From the NCBI GenBank assembly GCA_021014325.1, contig CM037459.1, positions 14,720,501 to 14,784,500 of the forward strand: 64,000 bases of DNA, in the 5' to 3' direction. Of the stretch, positions 47,601-59,600 are shown piece by piece. The DNA comes from Plazaster borealis (Eukaryota > Echinodermata > Asteroidea > Forcipulatida > Labidiasteridae). Made by a program: the position numbers and the translations under genes. Under the pieces are notes generated by a model. The model saw nothing but the letters and a program-made list of their open reading frames with translations, was not told the DNA's origin and searched no databases. Position 1 is the stretch's first letter; each line of letters begins with the position of its first letter.

Positions 47601-50600
47601 GACGTCTCATTCTTCAAAGACACGACCAGCCTTAAAAAAGATATAGATGCCCTCCAAGATTGGGAGTCCAAGTGGCTGATGAGGATCAATGCTAAGAAAT
47701 GCCAAGTCCTTCAAATCACGAACAAACTCAAACCCATCCAAGCATCTCACACTGTTCACAGTCACACCTTAGATCTACTACATGTAGACTCAGGGAAGTA
47801 CCTTGGAGTTCATCTCGATTCTCATCTCACCTTCAATACCCATGTGCACACAGTCACTAGAAAAAGCAAATTCCATCCGAGCCTTCTTGCCCCGCAACTT
47901 CAGGCATTACAGTCACAAGATAAAAGAAACTGCATACACCATGTTTGTAAGACCAACAGTGGTATTGTATGGGACACCCACACACAATGCAACACTAAGA
48001 AGATGGAACAGGTTTAAGCGTAATGCAGCCCGCTTTGTCACAGGGGTCTATGACAGGATAGTGTCTCTGCTATGCTTCAAATCCTCTACAGTTTAGTTGA
48101 CAATGCCTGGAACCAAAACCTCACCCATCAAACTACATCAACTACATGTAGAGGTCACAAACCCTGTTTTGTCATCCCTCGTAAACACTAAATCTTCTGT
48201 GTACACTAACTCTTTCAGGGTTTGCCCTTAACTTTTTCAGTGTCAAGCCAGCAGGACCAGTTAGCTTGTCATTTCACTGGTCCGTCAGCTTTTTCACTAG
48301 TCCATCCTTTTATATTTTTAAAGGGATGCTTTTCGGTATTGGACTTAGGACTAGCCAGTCGGACAACTTAGAGTGAAGTTTGACCGGTCATCTGGTGTTT
48401 TAAGTGGCATTTGGCCAGCGAACCAGTGTTAAAGGAGAACGTTGTGACCGTCTCCCTCGCACCATCCGGGACTGCAGTAGACCCAGCGAAATACAAATCT
48501 CTTGATGCCTTCAAACTCGTGCTGAGGGCTCATCCACTGAAGTAGCTCATCAACACCAACCCTTTCAATTTAATCACCTATCTGTACATATTTCTGCACT
48601 TGACGACACCTGTTGTTATTTTTGCTTAGACTCTTGTGCAATATACAGAGCATCTTATCCTAAAATATGTGAGAATGCTTGTCCCAGGAAGGAATGATAA
48701 ATGCCAAGTTTTAGTTTGTTTGGGCATGAGTGCACGTGAGTTTCGGCCGCGCAATGAAATGTCCACTTCAATGCTCTTTTTTGAAGGTCAATTATTAGGC
48801 CTACATGTACATGTGTAGCTACCAAATCCTAAGAGAGGAAAATAAAATAAAGTCCAATATCCATTCAAAAATCTTAACAAATACATTGTCTGCGTGTTCA
48901 CGCATGCGTGGTATGCACATGCACGTGGTGTAATCTCTCTTTTGCATAAAAACAAAAAACAATGCGCAGAAAGAAAACAGTCGGTTTGATAGTTCCTGTA
49001 CAACAAGCACAGTGCATACAGAACTTTTACACAAAAATGTGCTTGTTTACATGGTTTAAGGGCCATTTATTCGCTAGTTCACAGAGCCGGTCTTTATACA
49101 GTTATATCACATGTTAATACACCCCCATGTGACCAGTCAGAGTGCAAAAACTCTCTGAGGTATTTATTAATTAGGGATTAACAGTGTGCTGACCCGGTCT
49201 TCACTGCGTGGTAATGACCGGGTTGGTGGCTGGCCACTGTTAATGGAACGAGCCGAAGGCGAGGTCCATTAACAGCGTCCAGCCACCAACCAAGGTCATT
49301 ACCACGCAGTGAAGACCGGGTCAGCACACTGTTAATCCCATTAATAAATACCTTATAACGAAAAAACGGTAAAATCGTCAGAATTTTTTATTTTTCTTTC
49401 GCCGTTATTTTTAGAAATGTACTACTCATGTTCAAGGGCCATTCCTTTGGCTGTTCAACTTGTGTGTGGTACCTAATCGCTTACACGTAATTATCTACAT
49501 GTATTTATGCATATTTTCAAGAACCAGACTATGACTTTGCATTATGTTGGTTTCATGCGCGTACAAGCTACCATAAATAATACATTGTCTGTGCGTTCAC
49601 GCCTACGCGTGGTATGCGCATGAACGCGACACCATCTGTCCTGTAAAAAAAAAAAAAAAAGTACGCACAAAGAAATGAGTTGATTTGTTGATTTGTTGAT
49701 TTGATACCGGTAGTTTCCCGCAAAACAAGCACATATGTGCATAAGACTTTTACACAACAATGTGCTTGTTTAGGGGCCATTTATTCGCTAGTTCACCGAG
49801 CCGGTCTTTATATCACATGTTAATACACCCCCATGTGACCAGTCAGAGTGCAAAAACTCTCTGAGGTATTTATTAATGTTATTTATTGTTTCATTATTTC
49901 AGGCCTTGTTACCACTGGTAAACTGCCCACTCATAGATTACACTTTGGAGTTCCTTGCAAGTGCAGGGATGCAGGAAGTATTTGTCTTTTGCTGTGCTCA
50001 TGCAGATCAACTGAAAAAACACCTCAGGTAAGTTTGTCTCCATTGTGAAATATCAAAGTGTAGTTTTCTTTATCTGACAAGTATGTATAGACCATAGACC
50101 ATGTAGACCCTTCTCAGATGATGTCATTAGTTTATCGTTCGCCATGCTGGAGTACTAACACACGCAAGTCACGCACACACGTTACTACATGTAGCTGCAT
50201 GAATATGTGGCTACAAAATGCAATGCTGGATTGCACTGTTGCAGTCATATCCTACATGTGTGTAGTACTAGCTCCAGCATGGCAGACCTGCATTCAGTAA
50301 CTCAATTCAGTGACGTGTCTGATGTGATACGCAGTGCTACATCAGACAGAGGCAACAACCAGGGGAAGGTCTTGTGGTCGTCAAGATTGAATTATTATTT
50401 GTGATTGTTAAACTAATTTTGTCCACCCATCCTCCAAACAGGGCTTCCAAGTGGAACCATGAGAGCTCTCACTGTACAGTCACACCCATAGTATCAGAAG
50501 GATGCGCCTCCGTTGGGGATGCTCTACGAGAGATTGAACGTAAATCTATGATTAGATCTCACTTTGTTCTAGTGAGTGGCGATCTGGTGTCTAACATGCA

Positions 50601-53600
50601 GCTAAAAGAGCTAATTGATCAGCATAAGTGAGTAGTCCTAAACCAATGTTTTTTGAATAACTAGATTTTCATGGTAGCCAGCAGGTCTGGTAACACAGTT
50701 TTTTGTATTGGCCCTTGTTAGATTTCAGTGGCCCCCAAAAGAGCTTGAAATCTGTAATTCTTTGTTTTTACATTGATACTCCTTCTAAAAAGTACCACAT
50801 ATTTTTGTTGGTGACTCGATCGAGGGCAGCCAGCTAGCTGGCTTCAATTGTTCAATCAATCATGGAAACCTTGTTTGCAGTGGTCACGCGCCGCTAGTCC
50901 TGGGGTAGCAGGCTACCGCAATTTCAACACTTGATCCCAAGAAAATTCTGTGTTTAGAAACCCCCCAAAAACTTAATGTGACAATTGAATGTGTCACTTT
51001 ATTTTTGTAGATGCCCTAATTGATTGATATGAATCATTTTTATTCAGAAAGTATAATCAAGCTGGTGTTTTATTGATAGTTTGATTTTCTTTTTTATTAA
51101 AAACTTTGTTTTCAGTTCGTATAGGTTCAATACAGTTTAGTATGTTACTAGGTTCTTGATTGTAACATACACTTGCCTAGTCTTGCAATAATTCAAATTC
51201 TAAGGTTGTGCATAGAACTCACTGTCTATTTTCATCATGTAGTTGTAGGTTGAGTATAATTGCACCGACCATTCAAAACCACAGTGGATGATATTGAACG
51301 GTTAGACAGGAGCATTAATGTCTTCAGATAGTTGAGAAAAAGCTTAGATTTTGAAATAGAAATGTTATGCTCATGTGGGGGGGGGCACAGGAGGGCTATT
51401 AATTTGTACAAAAATGTAAGAGTTGATGACTAAACAATGCCTCAATCTTACATCAAGTTAGAGCAAGAACCAACGGTTAACTAGCGGTTGGTTCATGATG
51501 CATGTAGTGCATGCACATTGAAGTTAAAGTGCAAACAACTCTAGCCATGTCATGTTAAAGTGACCGGTGAACAAATTGCGGTGGCCAGTTTGTTCACGGT
51601 TTTAGACATTGTTTTGTTCAATGAATGAAAGCGACATGGACGATATTTTTTGCTCAGTATTTCAGACATATGTCTGTCTCAGACGTATGCTGGTAATGTG
51701 TGGACGAACAGTACCCAACAAATTATGGCAAGCTCTTTATTAAAATAAAATTAATTAATTGAGTACTGTTGTTGCAAAACTTGATAAAATCACGTCTGGC
51801 ATGATTGTTGTAATTACAAGTTGATTAACGTTGTATTTTTTCTGATAACTGGTTCTCCCTGCACTGTGCTATTAAAAATGGCTAAATAACCAGCGATGCG
51901 ACCAGGCCAATAGGGTGGTTCCAACTAGTTGACTAGCGTAGTCCAATTATTGTCAACTAGACAGAGTTGGGCTAACTTAGTCAACCTATGGTCATTGATA
52001 GGTCTTGCGCACTTGGTCTTAACTGTAAAACTTAAAATCACTAGGAATATTGACAACCCTTCATTGAGTTTGCTTAAAGGTAGGGTCATAGGTACCAACT
52101 ACATCTCTGGCTGCAGCATTCACGAACGGACACCAACCCTCAGAAACCTGAGAAACAATTCATGCATGAATCGTTTCTCAGATTCAAGAGTTTTAGGTGA
52201 AAATTGTTCAAAACCATATTACTCTGAAGGGAATCCTTTCTCAAACAGCTGCAGTGCTTCTCACCAAGTAAGTTTTTATGGTCATTAATTTTTGGAGTAC
52301 TTACCAATCTATGACCCTACCTTTAAATCTAGTCCAGATCACACATTATGTTAACATGTATGTGTTCTAATTACATTTCTCTTTAGAAAATCAGGTACCA
52401 TAGCAAATGATAATACTGTAACTATCTCTTTATCTTACAGGGAGCGATTTAGGGCTGATAAATCAACCGCGATGACGTTAGTCTTCAAGAAGGCATTTCC
52501 TGGTCACAGAACACGGAGCTTAGAAGATGAGATTGTGATTGCCACAGACAGCACACAAAGGATACTCAACTATCAGAAAATGCACGGCAAGACAAAAGCT
52601 AGGTTTCCCTTGGTGAGCTGATTCAAATGGTTTAATCAATTAATGCTGACATCATAAAGCTTTCTAACTAACTGAAAGTTTGGATTGACTTTGTTGGACT
52701 TGGTCTTTGCAGCCAAACTAACCATGTTATCAGCAAGGTCTACAGATTTAGGTAACCATTTAGTGTTGGATTGCGTAAGATTGAGAGAAGTTCCTCATGA
52801 AATAACCCTTGAGATGAAATTATTTACGACAGATCATAGTTGGTTGGCTTAAATATTATTTTGACTTTTTAACATCATTAGTAACTGTTTAAACAATATA
52901 AAATGCAGAATTAGGTAATGGTACAGATTTTTGTGTTGTTCTACTGCCAATAAAACATTTTTGAAAAATATCCTCAAGCGATATGTTTGGAGGTTCAAAC
53001 ATTTCAAACAATTTGCACCTGTTTTCAAACGATTTGTGCTTGAAGTGAGAAGAAAAACACTAAAGATGTATAGGGAGGGTATACCTTTTATAATTACTCC
53101 AAAAATGAATGGCCATTAAAACTTGGTAAGAAGCACTGCAGCTGTTGATAATGTGTAACATGTTGAGAAACGATTCCTTTCTAAGGAATGTGGTTTGAAA
53201 GAGGGTTTCAAAAACATTTCAATCAAGAAACATTTCTGCATGAAACGTTTCTCAGATTGTGTATTTCAATTACGAATTATTCTTCCCGCGTGGATATAAC
53301 TGCTTGAGATATTCGGTGATATCTCAGAAACGCTACCACCTTTTGAAATGAAACATTTATATAGGATTAAAAGAAACGATTGGTTCCAAAAACCAAAGGT
53401 ATAGTTTGCCATTAATGATGCTTGGACGACGCATATTGATAATACCTGTAAGGTATGTATTGGTTCTTATTAAAATGTGTTCTTAGTTTACCAACTCATT
53501 GTTTTGATGTAAATGCTCAGATTATACTCAGGAGATTGAATAAATATCTGGAAGATAACTTTGGTTTCCTTGCAGAGTTTATTTGAGGAGAATTGTCAGA

Positions 53601-56600
53601 TGAGTCTACGATATGACCTAATGCACAGCCACATCAGTATCTGCTCACCTAGGGTCACCGAGCTGTTTGTTGACAACTTTGACTACCAGACTATGTCTGA
53701 CTTTATCCGTGGGGTTCTTCTTAATGAAGAGGTAAACATCATGATGATGGGATTCTTTCCGATGGTTAGGGCTTGCAAAAAAGATATGGTGTATTCATTT
53801 CAGTTTTATTTTAAGGTCAAATTTGACGAATGTTAATTTTGAAAGAGCTTCAAAGATCACACTTGTCTTGGCACAGAATGTTTCTTTCCACACGGTAAGG
53901 AACCTTAGCACCAGATTAAATTGTTTCAATAACTGCAGTCTTATTCTCCCTTGTTTTGTATTAATAATAAAATGACAATTCCAGAGTCTTACATTGTATC
54001 TACCAATATTGGTACTTAAGGCGCTTCAACAAAGAGAAACATTTTTAAGACAGGTCTTTGAAATTGTTGAATTATGAGATGGATTTATGTAGCACCTTAT
54101 AAGGGTTTACAAGGTGCTGTGGCGCACTCAGCTGCCACTGCCAGAAACACCCAGTCAAACCCCTTCTCTTTAGCAATAAGTGTAACTGGGTTCTTTTACG
54201 TGCATTACACAATGCACGGGACCTATGGCTCTACGTTCCATCCGAAGGACAATAATGGTTAAGTGTCTTGCTTAAGGACACAAGTGGCAAGACCGGGACT
54301 CGAACCATCACTCTGCTGATCGGAAATGTTTGAGTCTGGTGCAAAGTTTGAGTCCGGTGCGCTTGACCGCTCGGCCACGATATACCAGTATTATTTTGTA
54401 TTGAGGTAAAATTGAAGAGAATGGGTTTGGACTTTGCATTGACCCCCTTGCATGCATGTCACACACGGTAACTGTACCATGCTCACCATTTTGGTAGTCA
54501 ACTGAGAAGCGTGTAATTGCCGTGTTACCTAAAATTTGCACTACATTGTATAACACACAAGATCATTGACTCCAAAATGGCACACCACATTGTATAACAC
54601 ACAAAGACATTGACTCCAAAAATGGCGCGCCACATTGTGTAACACACAAGGACATTGACTCCAAAATGGCACAACCAAGATTATGACATCATGTGAACTG
54701 GGTCAATACAGTTCAACCCCGTTCTTCATGCTCACATCATGCTGTCAGATCTTAGGGATGGTTTGTCTATCAAATTGATTTTTGTCAGCTTCATTGAAAT
54801 GAATTTACCTTTTATACATAACTTTGTATTCATCATTTTAGATTGAAGGCAATAAGCTTTATGTTCACGTCATAGAAGAGGAATACGCAGCTAGAGTTAC
54901 AAATCTACCAATGTATGATTCTATAAGGTAAGTAGTTATTAGGGTAGTTGTAAACAGGGAAATTCACTCCCAAAAGGGGTAAGGTTACTTTTTTGTTTTT
55001 ATTCTGTTTAGAATGTCACAGCCAAGCGGTCTTGAGCACTCCAAAAGTTGTGCACAAGACCACTTGGCTGTGACATGCTAAAAAGTTTTTGTTTTTTTAA
55101 AGGCCTCGGATGAAATGCGCAAGCGCAAACCATTGGCCTCCCGTCATGTGGTCTGGATCAATGCGCCTGTGACAATCGCAGTACCAGATCTTTGACTCTT
55201 TGAAACCTGTGCTCATTCCAACTCCTTGTGTTACTTCCTCCATGATTAGACCATCTAAGATGGGTTGTTGTTTCTTGCCATTTATTCCACGCATATTCCA
55301 TCCACTTCAGACTTTTCACGCAGACATGGCAGAGGGATTAGTCACAGTTGAGAGAACCTGAAGGTGTTCCTGATGTATGAATTTCTACCAACGCCAGGCT
55401 CTTCTCGGAAATAGTAAAATCACATTAAAAGTGAAGATAACCGAAGCATCTGCCTTTTTATCAATGTGTTATGGTGTTTTAAACATCTTATATGTTGACC
55501 AACACTTAAATTAAAAGTTAAGTAAAGTCTGTCCCAAGCCATATGGCCTGTCAGGCCGGTGTTTATTTCTGGTTTCCTTGGCATTAACAGCTGAGAATAT
55601 TTTGATTCCCTCTGGACATGCTGCCAGTCCATGCAGGTTACTCCCCAGCTCTCGCCGGTACACATTTGTACTCCTGGGTGAACAGAAGCATTAATGGTTA
55701 AGTGTCTTGCTTAAGGACACAAGTTTCACGACCTGGACTCGAACCCACACTCTGATGATCAGAAACTTCAGAGCTTGAGTCCTGTGCTCTTATTCGCTTG
55801 GCCATGACACGCCATTAAAGGCCCCCATTAAACAATTGGAGATTTTTCTTTCCTTCCCTCTAGTAAGGATGTCATTCGAAGGTGGTCTCATCCAATGGTG
55901 CCAGAAAATTTAACAGCTGAAGGTGAAGGCTACAAGCTTGGCAGGCACAATGTATATTTAGCCAGTGATGTCACATTAGAAAGGTAAGTTTAAAACTTAA
56001 TTGCATTTATGTTGATTAATGTGCCATAAATTTTGGGTTGAACAAAGACAAATTGAGTAGAGAAGGACTTGAACCCTCAACCGGAATAACGTGTCGTTCT
56101 ACCAACTGAGCAATCTAACCCTAACAAAGATATTTGCAAAATAGGCACGTTAAACCGGAGGTCGCAGGTTCAAGTCCTGCTTTAGTCAACTTTTCTTTGT
56201 TCAACCCAAAATTATTTAAAATATACCCAGTCAGTTTCCCTTGTGGTTTATTACTTGATATATGAAATAAAAAGTTGTATCCCCTTGAGGTGATTCCTCG
56301 CACAAAGATGTTGACAAAATAGGGAGACCGCAAACATTGGGGCTAGAAAGCTCAGTTGGTAGAGTGCCGGCACGTTAATCCGGAGGTCGCAGTTCTGCTT
56401 TACTCAATTTTTGTTTTGTTCAACCCACAATTATATTAAATTTACCCAGTCTGTTAAATTTCCCTGTAGTTTTATTGTGATTGCTGGTTAATTTGAAGAA
56501 GAAATGTCATTAAAGCAGGCAAGCGCAGATCCGATCTTGATGATCAGTTTCAGAGCAATATTTAAGTAATGTGGTCGGTAGAGAAGTGTGAAGGAAGGTA

Positions 56601-59600
56601 GGGTCATAGATTGTTTTTTTGTCAACTTAATGCTGATTTATAGGCACAAATATAAAGAAAGATACATTAAAGTTACAATGTCTACTTGCTGAGAAAACAG
56701 CAAAAAAGTGTCGCTGTATTTTCACAAGAACGTTGAATCTATCCACATTTAGCGAGGTGACAGCGGGTACCAACCACATCTCTGGCCGCAGCATTCACGA
56801 ATGGACACCTACCCTCGAAAATCTGGGGAACGATTCATGTATGAATCGTTTCTCAGATTCAAATATTTTCGGTGAAAAATTATTTAAACAGTATTACTTC
56901 GAAGGGAAACCTTTCTCAAAATAGTTTATACTATCAACAGCTGCAGTGCTTCTCACCAAGTAAGTTTGTATGGTCATTAGTTTTTTGAGTAGTTACCAAT
57001 CTATGACCCTACCTCGAAACAAAAGGGATTGTAACAGTGTAGCATGCTCTTGGAGGTCAATGAGTATATATGCACAGGATTGGTCTGTATCAATTGATTT
57101 GGGGGCTCTTTCGGATGTCATTCCTATTCTCTTAGTTATCTAGTTAATATAAAGTTCACTGTTTAGCCAGCTGATTTAACATGGTGCCTTTCTATGCTGA
57201 ATCTGGTTTAGGGGTAGTATTCTACAGGAAGATATCATTGTGGGTCAGGGAACTACCATCGGCACTAACACCTTTATCACACACTCTGTTATTGGTAAAA
57301 ACTGTCAAATAGGTGAGTATACGAAACTTGTACCCTAGGTAATTTTACACGTCTAAAGAGCTTAGAATTTAACTCTGGATGAAATTGTATTTTTTGAAGA
57401 AAATTTGTTATCTCTGGGTCATCTTTGGCTTCAGTGTAATTCTAAGCCATTCATTTCATAAAATTCTACCTAAAGATTTAAAATCACTGTGGTGTGCCTC
57501 CAGCATATTGACTTTTATTTGGTCTCCTGTATCAGTATTACATTGTACTTCTTTTTATTTGTTGCTTTTTCATGATCTGAATTTCGCACAGTTCTCAGAC
57601 TGCCCATTACTTGTGTTGCCGTAGGTTCAGATCCATAAAGCCTGTAAACGTATGATGCAACCCTTAGCAGAATTTCTATATCATAGCTGGCTGCCGCTCA
57701 CCACAAATAATGCAAAAGGCAAGCTGACTTGCCAGTGGTTCTTGTAAACAGATGACTGAGGCACAATGCAATATCCATTGATGTTTATAAAACACACTTG
57801 TGTTCATGTGGATTTTTGTGCTACAAAGAGTAGGCACAAACCTTGCCTACCAGTCAACAGCTGGGCAATTGGGCCATGGTCTTGGCCTTCGTTAGTTAAA
57901 GGCACTGAACACGTCTGGAAATTGTCAAAGACCAGTGTTCTCACTTGGTGTATCCCAACATGTGCATAAAATAACAAGCCTGTGAAAATTTGGGCTCAAT
58001 TGGTCATGGAAGTTGTAAGAAAATGATGAAAGAAAAAACACCCTTGTTGTACAAATTTGTGTGCTTTCAGATAGGAATAAATACTTCTTGCAAGAATTTT
58101 TTTTTTTTTTTAGTGAGAAATTACCTCTTTCTCAAAAACTATGTTACTTCAGAGGGAGTCGTTTCCTACAATGTTTTATACTATCAACAGCTCTCCGTTG
58201 CTTGTTAACAATTAAGTTTTTATGCTAATATATGTTTTGAGTCATTACCAAATGTGTACGATACCTTTAAACAATCCCTCTGTAAAAAATCATGATTTTC
58301 TAACAGAAATACTCTGCAATCCCTCTAGGTGAGAATGTCAAACTGGAGAATACATACGTATGGGACAATGTAACAATAGAATCTGACTGCAAGCTGAACA
58401 TGGCTGTTTTATGCGACAGGGTTTACATCAAAGATAGCGTCATAGTAAACTCTGGGTGTATTATCTCATTTGGGGTAGGTTTAAAAAGACTACTGAATAA
58501 AACCCCTTCCACTCCCCATGTGTTATCTCATTTGGGGTAGGTTTTAACAGACAGCTATATACAAGTTGACCTGTGTCTTGCACTTCTTGCTTGCAAACTA
58601 TTAAGTTGCCTACGCCTGATGCAGACGTCTAGTTCTGTCACTGATCCTATTATTTTTAACCAGTTGGTTTCTATCTCACTTTTTAATTGAATGTACACGT
58701 AACCATTCAGTAGTAGAGCTTTTAAAGGACATACCAGCAAAAATGAAAACATTCATAATATTTTAATTTCTTTTTCCAGGTCAAAGTTGGGCCCGGTGTT
58801 ACCCTCCCACCAGGCACACTCCTTACAAGATACCCCCCTGGTCACAGTGTATTTGACCAGGACCACAATAATATAGACCATACCATGCAACCGATTGGGG
58901 ATGTTCCAGTGGATGCAGAGGTTATTGGGGATGGGGGTGAAGGCTATGTATGGTATGCACCGCAAGATGAAGATGAGGAGGAAGAGGTCCTCAGACAACA
59001 ACTGTTAGGTAAAACATCTTGTTAAAGTGACCTCCTGTTTGCTTCTTAACCTTGTCCTTACCCTAGGCCACTCTAGTCCACTGCACTCATACCCCATCTT
59101 CCTTACCATAGGTGACTTCAGTAGACTGCACTCATACCCTATCTTCCTTACCAAAGGTGACGTTAGTCCACTGCACTCATACCCCCTATTCCTTACCATA
59201 GTTGACTTAACTCTTTCGCTCCGGAATTTAATTTTCGAATTTCGCGCGTTTGTACGGAATTAATTTCTGGAAATTCTGCGAAAACACGGAAATGAAGGTA
59301 AAGCAGTGCACAATAAGTTCCATATCATCTGCTGAATCGCTGGCATTACCTGCACTATCGTTGTCATCGAGGGTATCATCGGCAGTATCACTATCCCACT
59401 GTGCAAGCCTCTAAAGTGCCTGTAATGCAGTAATATTCTTCGTGGTCGATGCACGGTTCATTGATGTGGACGCCGCCATCTTTAAATGCTGCTGTGTACA
59501 ACGACCTGTGTCAATAACACCTTGCATACGCCCCTTTGGCGCGAAGGAAAGCCAATGGCAGTGACTTAAAGCAGCTGAAACTAGGGTCAGAGGTCATCCA

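Larger units (their letters stand above)
47040..48545 (+). mobile_element. Non-LTR retrotransposon reverse-transcriptase remnant in EIF2B5 intron 1
   Basis: Pieces of the RT C-terminal half are readable in order across frames: SGAPKGSVL (47060 region), [24 protein letters not shown] (47157-47190; the active-site box with FADD), [20 protein letters not shown] and [13 protein letters not shown] (47610-47705), [52 protein letters not shown] (to about 48058) and, after a gap, RLPRTIRDC and [14 protein letters not shown] with a stop (to 48543). Frameshifts and internal deletions make it dead. The motif order fits CR1/Jockey-type LINEs. It is interrupted at 47192-47601 and probably at about 48224-48434. 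Confidence 0.8.
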
